Assembly: GCF_026151205.1 (NCBI RefSeq)
Contig: NC_087078.1
Location: 14,465,118-14,529,117, forward strand
Origin: Bolinopsis microptera
Taxonomy: Eukaryota; Ctenophora; Tentaculata; Lobata; Bolinopsidae
DNA length: 64,000 nt
Direction: 5' to 3'
Shown: positions 25,461 to 37,600 of the stretch, one piece after another
How the letters are laid out: each line of letters starts with the position of its first letter
Numbering within the stretch: the first letter of the stretch is position 1
Made by a program: the position numbers and the translations under genes
The notes under the pieces: generated by a model
The model's input: the letters and a program-made list of their open reading frames with translations, nothing else
Told to the model about the DNA's origin: nothing
Databases searched by the model: none

Positions 25461-28400
25461 TATAACATTTAGTCCCTCACTTTATTGCACAGTTTCTCTT
25501 CATCAGTCTCCTTCAAACCAAAGATTAGCACATTCCTACTGTGATCCTCTTCCGATACAACATTCTGTAAACCTTTGTCAAACTCTCTTCTGTAAGCACA
25601 ATTTAGTAAAATTGTATTTTACTAAATTGTATTTTACTAGCTTTTGGAACGTTTCAACTGAAAACTCTGATTTATTGTCACAGTTCGAAGCTTCAGCAAG
25701 TTCAGTGATCCGACTGTTATAGTCCTCATGCTCTTCAGTAATCCAGGAAGAGTAATCTGAAAAGAGTATTCTTTTCCTCCATCGTGTACTAGCTTGTACT
25801 TGAATAAAATTAAAACATAGTACCAGCTCAGCAGCAGTTGTAATGTAGTGATAAAATATAGATAAGAGAGCTAGATAACCATCGTTTATCAATGAAAATA
25901 GTATATTAGGGTGATATTGTCTTATTTTCAAAACTTTATACAATATTAATAATATGCAAATTGTAATTGATAATGTCAATCCTTCCCAGCTCGTATCGGC
26001 AGTCTACGATCCTGTTGCGAGAATCATTATTTGATTCTAGAGTGTGGCGTAACATCATATGTTGCACCTTCTACAGATTTTAAGCATTTGTCATCTCCTT
26101 ATAAATTTGTTTGCTGCTATCTGGTATGTGTCAACTACAAGACACATCCATATTTGCCTGCAGCACTATTGAGTTTTCAGATAGAAGAATGCTTTTGAAG
26201 TATGAATGTTGACCGACTGTGATATTTCACGGTCTTAGACAACACCTCTCTCGGTGTATTAACAGTGTTCTGTGCATGCTAAGATGTGGTTTGATGGCAC
26301 ACTAGGGTGCAATAGGCAGGAGTGACCTAAAGACCACACTCATGTGGTTCATGTCACTCCTGCTGATCGTCACCCATCATCACTGCTTGCCACCCCATTA
26401 CTGCTACAGTATTCATTCACACCCTATTAGCTATTTCTCGCTTGACACTTTTACTTAAAGATCTCCAAACTGATAACTCCGGCATCCATTAGGGATGCCA
26501 TACCCCTGAGGCAGGCAGAGCATCTTCATGGTTGTAATATACAACTTTTGATTTGCGATCCTTGTAAATGTATACCTTGAAATCCTTGCTATCCTCTCGT
26601 GGTTCACCTAGGTCCAGCCTCTCTTAAAAATAAAAAAGGTGCAACACATGGTATTATTACTTGTGTTGGGTTTGAGTTGTGTTTATAATGTTTAAATTTT
26701 TAACCACTATCTGTGGTCATTCTAGAAATTTGAAGATGGTGTAAAATAGCAAGTGACTGATACTATGGTGTTGTAAAAAGTTTATTTCTGATTTAAATTA
26801 AAATCAAATGGTGGTTGTTACACGACACATGATTTATCAATAGCATTACATCAGAAATTGAGAATATGATCTATGAATAGATGCATGGTCTAATTGATAT
26901 AATTAATATTTAAAAACGATACTCAAATAGGACCATGAATGTGGGGTTTATAGGAAATAGACTCCCAGTTGCTGTGCTATGTCAGAAGACAATGATAACG
27001 ATTCCAACACTGGTAAGGTTCTTATTGCAGTTGTAATTCTATCGCTGATGTATTTAGCTTTCAAAAGCAGTATTCAGTAATGGCTCATTTAACTCATGCA
27101 GTAGCACTTCTGTTTACATGCATGTGTACTGTTTTAACCCCACAAATTTCCAAATGAATCAGGTTTCCTGGCAAATCAGTGTTTCAATGTTTGCTATACA
27201 TTGAGGATATATCTGTAAATGGGGTTTTACTGTATAAGTTCATACGTTTCAGGTATTAGACTTGGCAGAGTCCCAGTGTGTAGGAGGTCTCAACCCCTGG
27301 GTCCTACCTGTACAGATGATTTTTACATTTTTACATAATTTTCTGCCTAGCTTTTTTTAGTTCTGCTCATCACATGGTTCTGGCCTCTCAACTGTTTTTG
27401 GCTCCTTGATAAACCAATTATTTGATTAAAATGCCCCCTCTAGTACTAGGGGCTACAGCTAATCAGCTGAATTAGTAATATTTACTTGTGACAGGTCCAT
27501 ACAATCTCATACAAATGTATCATATATGATACATTGTGGTCTCACTTCTGCAGTAACCTCAATTGATAATTATATCAAGTGTGATCGGTTATATCAAAAT
27601 GTCAGGAACAATTGTAAATGCTCTTCCCTAATAATAGTGGCACTTTTAAAAATAATCGAATTGAATCGAATTTATTAATTATACAGATCCCTGGCCCAAT
27701 TGTATCTAGATACAATCAAATCTTAAAGTGACATGACTTCTGACATGTTGGTTTCCGGTAGAAATACATCATCTGCGGTCCTAAATATAGCTTTACCATA
27801 TCTACCTTAGACATGATGTCATGATATTCTCAGGCTTAATAATGAATTTATAATAGATGGTCTATATGTCAGAAGGGAGTCAAAGGCAGAATAATCCTTT
27901 CTGTCCTGACACTAACATAAGACAAAGATTACTTATGGTTTGTTTTAATTTAGTACCCGCCTTTAACTCATAGACAAAAGATTATAATTGCTTTTGTAGA
28001 TTGGGCATTATGTTGTGCCTATAAAACAGTGTCACGGGCAATTATTCGTCCGTCAATTCGATGAATAACACAATGTTTTTGGTAAACAATAGACAAATTT
28101 AATTATTTAATTGGTAGCTTCTGTAGCAAAATCGGTTTATTGCAGTGTACTATTGTTTAGCATAATCTTCGATTTTACATGAGTTTGATCTCATCTAATA
28201 TCTATAATACTCTTATTTTGACACTGTTACTTGCTTTTATCATAATATTATGAACACAAATTTGTTAACAGTGATCAATTTCGCTTTACCTAATTTGTAC
28301 CACTTAACGAGTATATTACAGTATTTAATGATATATTTAGATCACGGAAGATTGTGACTAGAGAGTGATATAGTTATAAGATTGAACACGAGCTTTAGTG

Positions 28401-28708
28401 AATGTTTAATTTGCCTGTAAAACACATTATATTATGTAAGTTTTAAAATATTATATATAATCGACAAAAATTACATCTTTCCACTTAACTTTGTTCGATG
28501 GCATCGACCTTACAATTTAATAATTCCTGAACATAATTTAAACCTGCTTCGCAAATAATTTATTGGTTAGCATCCGTGTTTTTTATGTGGTATATTTCAT
28601 GAATCATGAGCCATATTGAATTTTCAATCCCATAATTCAGGGACAGTACATTACAGCGTGAAAAATCTTCTAGAATGCATTACGTAATTTAAAATATTGC
28701 TCCAGAGG
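25461..28708. other. Intergenic DNA, no gene recognised
   Basis: A minus-strand frame at 25578-25979 lies just upstream of the family-2 retroelement and may be a decayed part of it (WRKRILFSDYSSWITEEHED), but no motif supports this. The remainder is AT-rich and without a recognisable feature. Confidence 0.45.
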
Positions 28709-28709
28709 C

Positions 28710-29084
28710 TTTAAAGGCATCATGTAGCCGGTGGGCCCGACATGATACGACATATCTCGACACGTCGGGGTTTGTCAGGGTTTGTCGGGGTTTGTCGGGG
28801 TTTGTCGGGGTTTGTCAGGGTTTGTCGGGGTTTCCGGTTTGTCTAGCCTGGAGGCTTTTTTTTTTTTTTTTTTTTTTTTTTTTGAGTCTCCCAACAAAAA
28901 GCCGAGACGGAGTCATCAAGCTTTACGTGGAAAAACACTATACAAGAAGGCCTCATGTGGCCGGTAGGCCCGAGGCAAAACCCCTCGACAAACCCTGACA
29001 AACCCCGTTTGTCGGGATATGTCGGGGTTTGTCGGGGTTTGACGGGGTTTGTCGAGCCTGGAGGCTACATGATGCCTCTTTAAA
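28710..29084. mobile_element. Foldback element with GGGTTTGTCG repeats and a T24 tract
   Basis: Both ends carry TTTAAA next to an inverted repeat: GGCATCATGTAGCC on the left (from 28716) and its complement GGCTACATGATGCC on the right (about 29063-29076). Inside, a 10-bp unit GGGTTTGTCG is repeated about eight times at 28765-28835 and about six times at 28985-29052 (partly inverted). A run of about 24 T at 28857-28880 looks like a reversed poly(A). TTTAAA may be a target duplication or part of the palindrome. No protein is encoded. Confidence 0.7.
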
Positions 29085-30649
29085 CGACTGTAAAATTTCA
29101 ATTATACGTTTACATCATTTGCGCTTTATAATCACAACACTGTTCATATTACTTGCTAGAATCGTCGATCGGTGTTATAAAAGGGGTGTAATATAACATA
29201 ATATATATCTAAATATTATACAATTCGAGAAGAAAAGAAAATTTTATAAATAAATGTTCCGGACATTGATCAATATACAATTTATAAAGCATATATTTTA
29301 GGCTTGCCATTCTGTACTTACTGTTTAACCCTTTTGTTTTGTAAAACCCTGTGCAAATCTGGGATTTACTTTGTACTTCTAACTACAATTTTGTTTATTG
29401 TGATTTTGAATTTCGAGTGAACTTATACTGAATTTTTGAGTTTTAACTGAACTTTTAAATAGCCATGTTGCTGAAACCGTCACATAGTACCTTAACCATG
29501 GTAAGTTGATGCTTGCACCATCCTGGCATGTTCAATATCTTTAATAATTCTACTCCTCTGGAATGATGCTATTGCGATTACTTTTAATCTGATCATAATA
29601 TGTTCTCTGTGGTTTAACTGATCGCTCAGTTCTGATTTTTCTGATCCTCTAGCTGCTGATCTTAGATCTTTTTCTACCTTTTTCTACCTTTTTCTCAGCA
29701 TATATTTCTAACTGCTAGTTTTGTTTGTTTTGAAGCATGAATTAAATCTGAAATATGATTATATTTACACTGCCAACATAACTTTAAAAACATAGCACGT
29801 TATATAGCATGTATTTGCTACGGTAGTGGGGCAGTGTACTTTAAATCCAGCTTATAATAATAATAAGAACGAATAATGATCATATGACTCGGGAGTAGTC
29901 CATGTTGAAGTTAACCAATGTTTCTTGTGCGTTTTTTATGATGTCTGTAGTCGTTAAATATCAAATAATAGTCTAACCAAATTTATGTTTTTCCTTCAAA
30001 TCCTGACTCCAAGTTGACATAGTCCATTGCTGATTTACTGTACATAATACATATTTTATGAGACCAGCACGTGCCAATAATTTGTGTTTAAAATGTTGAA
30101 TTGTTTTGTCCACAGAATCGTCTATTTTCTTCCTCATGGAAATAAATAACCCCATATTTACAGTCGTGACAATAATAACTTCGTAATATTGTACTTAATG
30201 TTTCTCTGTGATCTTCTGTCGTAATTCTCTTGTCAACTGTGATTTTGATTGCTTTTTAGGTAAACCGAAAATACAGTTGGCAAACCAATTCAGCTGTAAA
30301 ATTTGGATTAAAACCCCAGCACGCATCTTACATCTGACTTTAAATAAGTAAAATGATCGATTTAAAACACAGCTCAACTTGAACATACCAGCTCTACTGT
30401 AACCTGATAGAGAAATGATACTATTCACAGTTTATGACGTTCTGCAATCTTGTGACGTCATTAAATGTTAAAACCACCGTATTTTGTAATCCTGCATGTG
30501 TAGATAATAATCATTTGCACGACTCAAATCAATATAATATGGGTGTGTAATTTCACTTTATCAAATATCACTCTCGTTCAGAACTTCTCAAGAATAAAAT
30601 ATTTGAATCACAAGCTTCCAGTTTTTAGTACATTCCATCAAGAGTCCAA
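29083..30649. other. Upstream region of the membrane-protein gene
   Basis: AT-rich; nothing is recognised except a possible non-coding first exon near 29465-29500. Confidence 0.4.
29465..29500 (+). other. Possible 5'-UTR exon of the membrane-protein gene
   Basis: A short segment ending ACCATG followed by a strong donor GTAAGT at 29501. Joined to the acceptor at 31645/31646 its ATG would be out of frame with the downstream coding start, forming a short upstream ORF that stops within exon 2. It could therefore be a leader exon with an inhibitory uORF, or a chance donor. Confidence 0.3.
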
Positions 30650-30653
30650 TTAA

Positions 30654-31570
30654 GGGGGCATACCCCAAAACAGTGGTTTGTGCCGTCCAGACCAAATGAC
30701 CTCATAGGCATTTCAGTGACCTTCTAGCGCACCGTTTCCACACCAAAAAAAATTATTTTGAGAATTCCCATTTTTGTAATCGAGCATTTCCTGGTTAAGA
30801 GTGCAATTTTCGGAAAAAATTATTTTGTGGTTGAGACGCTATAAGTTAATTATTTCTTGCGGTATCGGGTTGAAATTTTGCTCGCCGTTTATTCACATCT
30901 ATGTCGAGGTGTGTGTAAAATCTTGATATCGTATCTAAAAAGGCTGGTGTGTTATGAATTTTTAAAGTCAAAAAGCTAAAATAGTCCTTTTCAGGCTTAT
31001 TTTAACAAAAAGTCAGTCAGGGAAGATCGGATTATTTGATGCTTGACATCAAATTGTTCTCTGAATTCTGGCGCAGTTTTTGATGCCCTCAAAAATGTTT
31101 TTACTCATTCACCTTGTGATCTATTGGACCTCAAAGCCAAACAACAAATTTAGGCACATTTTTCGTTTTTAATATTTACTGATTTTTCTAAAATTTTGAT
31201 AGGAATGTGCTAGTGACTTTTTGAAGGGTGCAAAATAACTGCAACTAGCACATTTATATATGAGTTATGAACAACAAAACACCCTAAAATGCTTCCCTTT
31301 GAAGTTATGGGAGAAAATGTGATTTTTTTATCTGCAAAGCCAAATAAACGGCGAGCAAAATTTCAACCCGATACCGCAAGAAATAATTAACTTATAGCGT
31401 CTCAACCACAAAATAATTTTTTCCGAAAATTGCACTCTTAACCAGGAAATGCTCGATTACAAAAATGGGAATTCTCAAAATAATTTTTTTTGGTGTGGAA
31501 ACGGTGCGCTAGAAGGTCACTGAACTGCCTATGAGGTCATTAGGTCTGGACAGATTTGGGGTATGCCCCC
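30654..31570. mobile_element. piggyBac-type MITE with about 240-bp terminal inverted repeats
   Basis: Flanked by TTAA on both sides (30650-30653 and 31571-31574), the target duplication of piggyBac elements. The termini GGGGGCATACCCCAAA and TTTGGGGTATGCCCCC are perfect complements. The arms run 30654-30893 and 31343-31570 and are nearly identical, apart from about 12 extra bases near the left tip and scattered changes. The central 450 bp has no open frame, so the element is non-autonomous. It ends 75 bp upstream of the first coding exon of the membrane-protein gene. Confidence 0.93.
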
Positions 31571-31647
31571 TTAATAGGCCATTAAAACCCAATTACCTAA
31601 TTATCACCCAATTACCTAAATATAACCCACTAATTACTTTTTCAGGG

Positions 31648-34600
31648 ATGGACCCAGTGCTAATTATAGCTATAGTATTAGCTGTAGTTCTCATCCTAGT
31701 CATATTCGTCCTTATAATGTGCTGGAAACTAAGAAATCGCAAACACGACTCTACCAAGTAAGTTGTTGTGTAATTACAGTATAATTGCTGTGTAATTACT
31801 GTGTAAATAACTGTAATGATAACTGTGTTTTTTATGCTGTTGACTTTATTTTTTATACATATCAGATGTCCTTTAATTAAGCAGACGAATTGCACTTGAT
31901 ATTGTTCGGTATATTATTGTAAGAACTGTCAAGGAGCTTTCGAAACCATCGTAAGTTTTATGTGCTCGTGACAACTACTTTCAACTACTTCTAATCTTGT
32001 AATGATATTTATCACTGGTCACTGTATTGTCCCAGGTCACATACAACAGTAATTAAATGGTAATCATATAATTAGTATAATTATACGCCTTCATGTAGTT
32101 ACCAGTGCCACAGTACAGAAACTAGTCTGATATTTTGTAATTTAATACGTCTGGCTACATTGTTGTGAAATGTGGTATATTGTTTCACAAAGCAGCAGGT
32201 GCATATTATAGTATGATCCAGGGTCCGAATTGTTTACTTACATGCCATGGAATGTGTGCTTTTGATCCACATAGGATATGGTGATGTTTTCAGATCTATT
32301 TGATATGAAAACGAGATACCTTGATTCTTAATTCTTCTGCACTAATTAATTTCCCCTTAGTGCGGAAAGTTAAACTATATTTTTTCCTCCAATTGTAAAT
32401 CGTTATGAGAATATAACATATTCTAATAATAATGGCTAATGTATGCTGCTAACATAACCATTATCTGAGTATCAGTTTGAAACTTGTAACTGATATGGTT
32501 ATTGCTGGTTAGTGGTTACACGAACGGTTTAGCCTTAATATTGTTTAGTTAAGAGCATGTCCCAGCAATAGACCGATCCATAGCATTCATTTTGTGTTTA
32601 CATCGAGATATTAATCTGCGGTCAGCGGTAATATTGTCTGATCCAGATAATGTATGATATGTCATGTGCGCGCGGCTCGAAAGGCCTAAATTGTCAGCAT
32701 ACATTTTGTTTATACATGATGAAAGTTGTTATTGTCAATCATTAGTGAATGCGCGCATAACAAACGCGCGTTAGGTCGAGGAACCGAAATTAATCATCAT
32801 CGCATTCCTGAGTGTCCTGATATTAGGTCCCACTGGAATTATGGAATGTGTAATAGAATGTATAAAACATAATACCCCACAATTCCAGCGGAGGAGGAAA
32901 CATTGTGCTAACTAACCCCAATCCCGATGTTGAAGGAGTTAATTCAGACAGAGTCGCTATGTCAAAGTCAAAACTCATATCAGATCCTTTCATGCTGAGT
33001 AAGTACTTGTCAGTATTTGCCGTTCTGTCAGTTTTACTGTCTTACCTGCACAGTTGCATCGCAGTGCAAGCTCAGATTTCAATCTACCTTCAATGAATAG
33101 TATAGCGATCATTAGTTATGTTCATAAATAGGCGAACTGATTTATTTACAGATAGATTATTTGAGATAAGCTGTCTAATTGTACGAGTACATCTTTTAAC
33201 GATGAAAAGTTATGCTAAAATGGTAAAATAGTAAAATAGAAGAACAAAGTTTCAAGTATTTGTAAAATTTTAACTTGTTATCACTCGCAGATGCTGGTAA
33301 TTTATTGAAAGGGGAAGAGAAGCGAAAGTTTGACGAGATTGCTCAAAACTTGCAAGACGAGCGTTTTAAATTCCTTGTTATTTTGAACGCACTCAGAAGA
33401 GACGCAAAACCTTTGAGTGCTGATACCGAAGCCTTTTATACGTACAGGTGCGACTTAATTAATCTCTATTTGACTTGCATTTTTTATTTCTATTGATAAG
33501 ACTGCAGAAAATTCCAGAAATATTCCCTATGGAATAAAGTAAGTCTGGATTTATCATCAACTTCTCCGCAGGGAATGTATACACGAGTTATCGCGGTTCT
33601 TACACCTACTCAACAAATCACCGGAGGGCATTGTGCCGGACGATGGACTGTATCTAGCCAACTGGGCTACACAAATACTCGCCATCTACGACAACCAACG
33701 TCGGGTTAGTAAACTCAGTTACCTATTTTCCGTTGTTTTTATGCCGGTGGTGCAGCTTAAAGTACTTTCTAAAGATTAGCTAAAATGATGAATATGTCAA
33801 TTCCTACTTACTTTATCCGTTGTTTAATAACTAATCATCCCGACTAGATAATAGCGATACCGTACAGTCAGCTAGACATGGAAATAGAGGAAGCAGCCGA
33901 GTGTTTCCCTATCCAGCAGCTCCGTTCAAGTATGCGAGCACGTCGCTCTTCTATTGGTAGTAGTGAGGGCAGCTCTATTAACGATAGTGCTATTCGTGTA
34001 GATGTAAGTCTTAACTACTTTTTACTTTTACCGATCACTATTCAACCAAATAATTATGTTTTTTAAATGTTTTATATTAGACGAATTAATCTAAGCTCAA
34101 AACTGGATCGGCTCCGTATAAAAAACTGTAAGTCTATTTTTGGCATGTGTTTTCTTCAAATTCATCTCTACAGTTAAATGGTTTAGATGACCATTTTTAT
34201 TTTTGCATTAAAGTTACGAAGTCAAAGCATATCTCATTTTTACAAAACAAATATTTATCCCCAGTTGGAGAGTGAGGACGAGGAAGAGGAAATGAGGACG
34301 TCTTCTCAGCACCATACTACATCTTACGATGACGATGTGAGTTGAAACATCAGTTTTACTTTCCTTTTCTGTTTTTAAAGTGTTTACTTGTAGTATTGGG
34401 GGGGGGGGGGGGTGTCACGTCCGTCTATGTCCGCTTGTCTCATAGAATCCAAAAAGGACAGGACATAGGCGGACATAGGCGGACATAGACGGACATAGGC
34501 GGACATAGGCGGACATAGACGGACATAGGCGGACATAGGCGGACATTAATGGACACCTAAATTGCTAAATAAAATGTTCATTTTTTGCTGTTATAGGGGG

Positions 34601-37600
34601 ATCATGTTTTTTGTCCGTTCGGTACCCTATATTTTCAAAACGGACAAAAAATAGAGCGGACAAAAACGGAAAAAAATGGACAAAAACGGACAAAAATGGA
34701 AATAACATTTAGATGCTTCCTCCTCCTACTCTTCCTCCTCCTCCTCCTGGGTCTTCCTGATCTTCCTCAGTCCTCTTCCTCCTCCCCTCCTCAGTCCTCC
34801 TCCTACTCCTCCTCCTCGTCCTCAGTTCTCCTCATCAGTCCTCAACAGTCCTCCTCCCCAGTCCTCCTCCTCCTCCTGAGTCCTCCTCCTGGGTCCTCCT
34901 CCTGGGTCCTCCTCCTCCTCTTCCTCCTGGGTCCTTAGTCCTCCTCAGTCCTCCTCCTCATCCTTCTCCTCAGTCCTCTATCCTCCTCCTCAGTCCTCTC
35001 CCAGTCCCCATCCTCCTCCTCCTATTCAGTCCTCCTCCTCCTCCTCAGTCCTCCTTCTTCTCAGTCCTCCTCAGTCCTCCTCCTCCTCCTCCTCCTCCTG
35101 AGTCCTCCTCCTCCTCCTCCTCCTCTTCTCTCTCAGTCATCCTCCTCAGCCATCCTCCTCAGTCCTCCTCCTCCTGGGTCCTCCTCCTCCTCTTCATCCT
35201 CCTCCTCTTCCTCCTGGGTCCTCAGTCCTCCTCCTCCTGGGTCCTCCTCTTCATCCTTCTCATCAGTCCTCCTCCTCCCCAGTCCTCTCCCAGTCCCCCT
35301 CCTTCTCCTCCTCCTATTCAGTCCTCCTCCTCCTCCTCCTCCTCCTCCTCAGTTCTCCTCAGTCCTCCTTCTCATTTCTCCTAAGTCCTCCTCCTGAGTC
35401 CTCTTCCTCCTGAGTCCTCCTCCTGAGTCCTCATCCTCCTCCCTCTCAGTCATCCTTCTCAGTCATCCTCCTCAGCCATCCTCCCCGGCCCCAGCCATCC
35501 TCCTCAGCCATCCTCCTCAGTCCTCCTCCTTCTCAGTCCTCCTCAGTCCTCCTCCTCCTCCTCCTCCTGAGTCCTCCTCCTCCTCCTCCTCTTGCATCTC
35601 AGTCATCCTCCTCAGCCATCCTCCTCAGTCCTCCTCAGTCCTCCTCCTCCTGGGTCCTCCTCCTCCTCTTCCTCCTCGGTCCTCAGTCCTCCTCCTCTTG
35701 GGTCCTCCTCTTCATCCTTCTCATCAGTCTTCCTCCTCCCCAGTCCTCTCCCAGTCCCCCTCCTTCTCCTCCTCCTATTCAGTCCTCCTCCTCCTCCTCC
35801 TCCTCCTCCTCAGTTCTCCTCAGTCCTCCTTCTCATTTCTCCTAAGTCCTCCCCCTGAGTCCTCCTCCTCCTCCTCTTCCTCCTGAGTCCTCCTCCTGAG
35901 TCCTCCTCCTCCTCCCTCTCAGTCATCCTCCTCAGTCATCCTCCTCAGCCATCCTCCCCAGTCATCCTCCTCAGCCATCCTCCTCAGTCCTCCTCCTCCT
36001 CCTGGGTCCTCCTCCTCCTCCTCCTCCTGGGTCCTCCTGGGTCTTCCTGATCCTCCCCAGTCCTCTTCCCCCTCCCCTCCTCAGTCCTCCTCATCAGTCC
36101 TCAACAGTTCTCAACAGTTCTCCTCCTCTTCCTGATCCTCTCAGTCATCCTCCTCAGCCATCCTCCTCAGCCATCCTCCTCAGCCATCCTCCTCAGTACT
36201 CTTCAGTACTCTCCAGTCCTCAAAATGTTTGTCCGCTAATGTCCACCAATGTCCGCTAATGTCCACCAATGTCCGTCCAAGTCCGCCAATGTCCGTCCGG
36301 GTCCGCCAATGTCCGTCCGAGTCCGCCAATGTCCGTCCGAGTCCGCCAATGTCCGTCCGAGTCCGCCAATGTCCGTCCGTGTCCGCCAATGTCCCAAAAA
36401 ACACGTCCGTTGTCTCATAGAATCCAAAAAGGACAGGACATAGGCGGACATAGACGGACATGACACCCCCCCCCCCCCCCAGTATTTCAAATGTCAAAAT
36501 GAATAGAATACCATAATACATGTTTCTATCTAGTATCTATTTATTTTGAACAATTTGTGTGGGAGAAATTGAGAGATATGGAAAAGTTGAGACAGGCACT
36601 GCTGTATCTATTCACGTGTAAAGCCAATGCTTGTCCTGTGTCCATACTATACTGAATTATAGTTGAAGGTTATTGAAATAAAATTGAAACGAAATTCAGA
36701 ATGAATTAAATTGTTGAACTATACTATATACGATGTATGGGGGAATTTTTACAGATAAAGAAACCTAAAATCCAAATTCCAAATACCGAAAAACGTTTCA
36801 ACTTTTAAAAATGCAGTGAACATATTTTTATCACGTCATTACGATTCACTTAACAAAGTTAAGTCTCCACTAGGACCCATGTTCGTGTTGATTTCTGATT
36901 TACTCCTATTTGTGATAAAACTTGAAATGTCGTATGAAGCGCTCCGTAACAGTCGATCCGACGAAGTCCTCTGAAATGTTGTTAGTTGTATTACCAAATT
37001 TATAAAAATTTGTTAATTCAAATTTAAACATTGCACATAGAGAGTAAATTGATCATGCCATGTGCAAACCTACCTAAGATATCCCATCCATGGCGGAGAC
37101 TGTTTACCATATCCTGCGTCAGCGGTTTGTTCAGAAATGGACTTGTGAATAGAATATCCTATCTGCTCGACTCATTATCACACCCGACATCTATCTCTGT
37201 AACATTTCCGGATCTCTCCTCAAGGAGGAAGTCACTCCATTTCAAATACCTTGTTCGGCCATATCTCAATTCAACTTCGGAGCAAATTCCTCCGTCCTTC
37301 ATTTCTTTTATCTCCACTCCCGTCAGTTCTTTGCTGAACACATTTATTTTAAACATTTCTCCTCCGAATGCATTACCATCCTCAAAACCCCCTCCAAAAC
37401 TATCAAATTCGTTTCCAAGGACCATGTAGCCATCAATTGGTAGTTTTTTGCCCGATGCGGTTTCTTTGGTGCCTATTAATTCACCCTCGTAGTAGAACCT
37501 GAATGCCCTAGAAGACAGGGACCACGAAACACAGAGATGTCTCCATTCCCCTAGAGGTGCAGTTATTTTACTCCTCATGTCCAATCCTGCGTTGAAGATA

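Noticed and set aside
34696-35886. Ser/Pro/Leu-rich open frames
   Set aside because: They follow from the TCC-rich polypyrimidine tract; the other strand and frames are equally open.
36180-36521. Overlapping open frames on both strands
   Set aside because: They arise from 20-bp repeats next to the C run of a mobile element.
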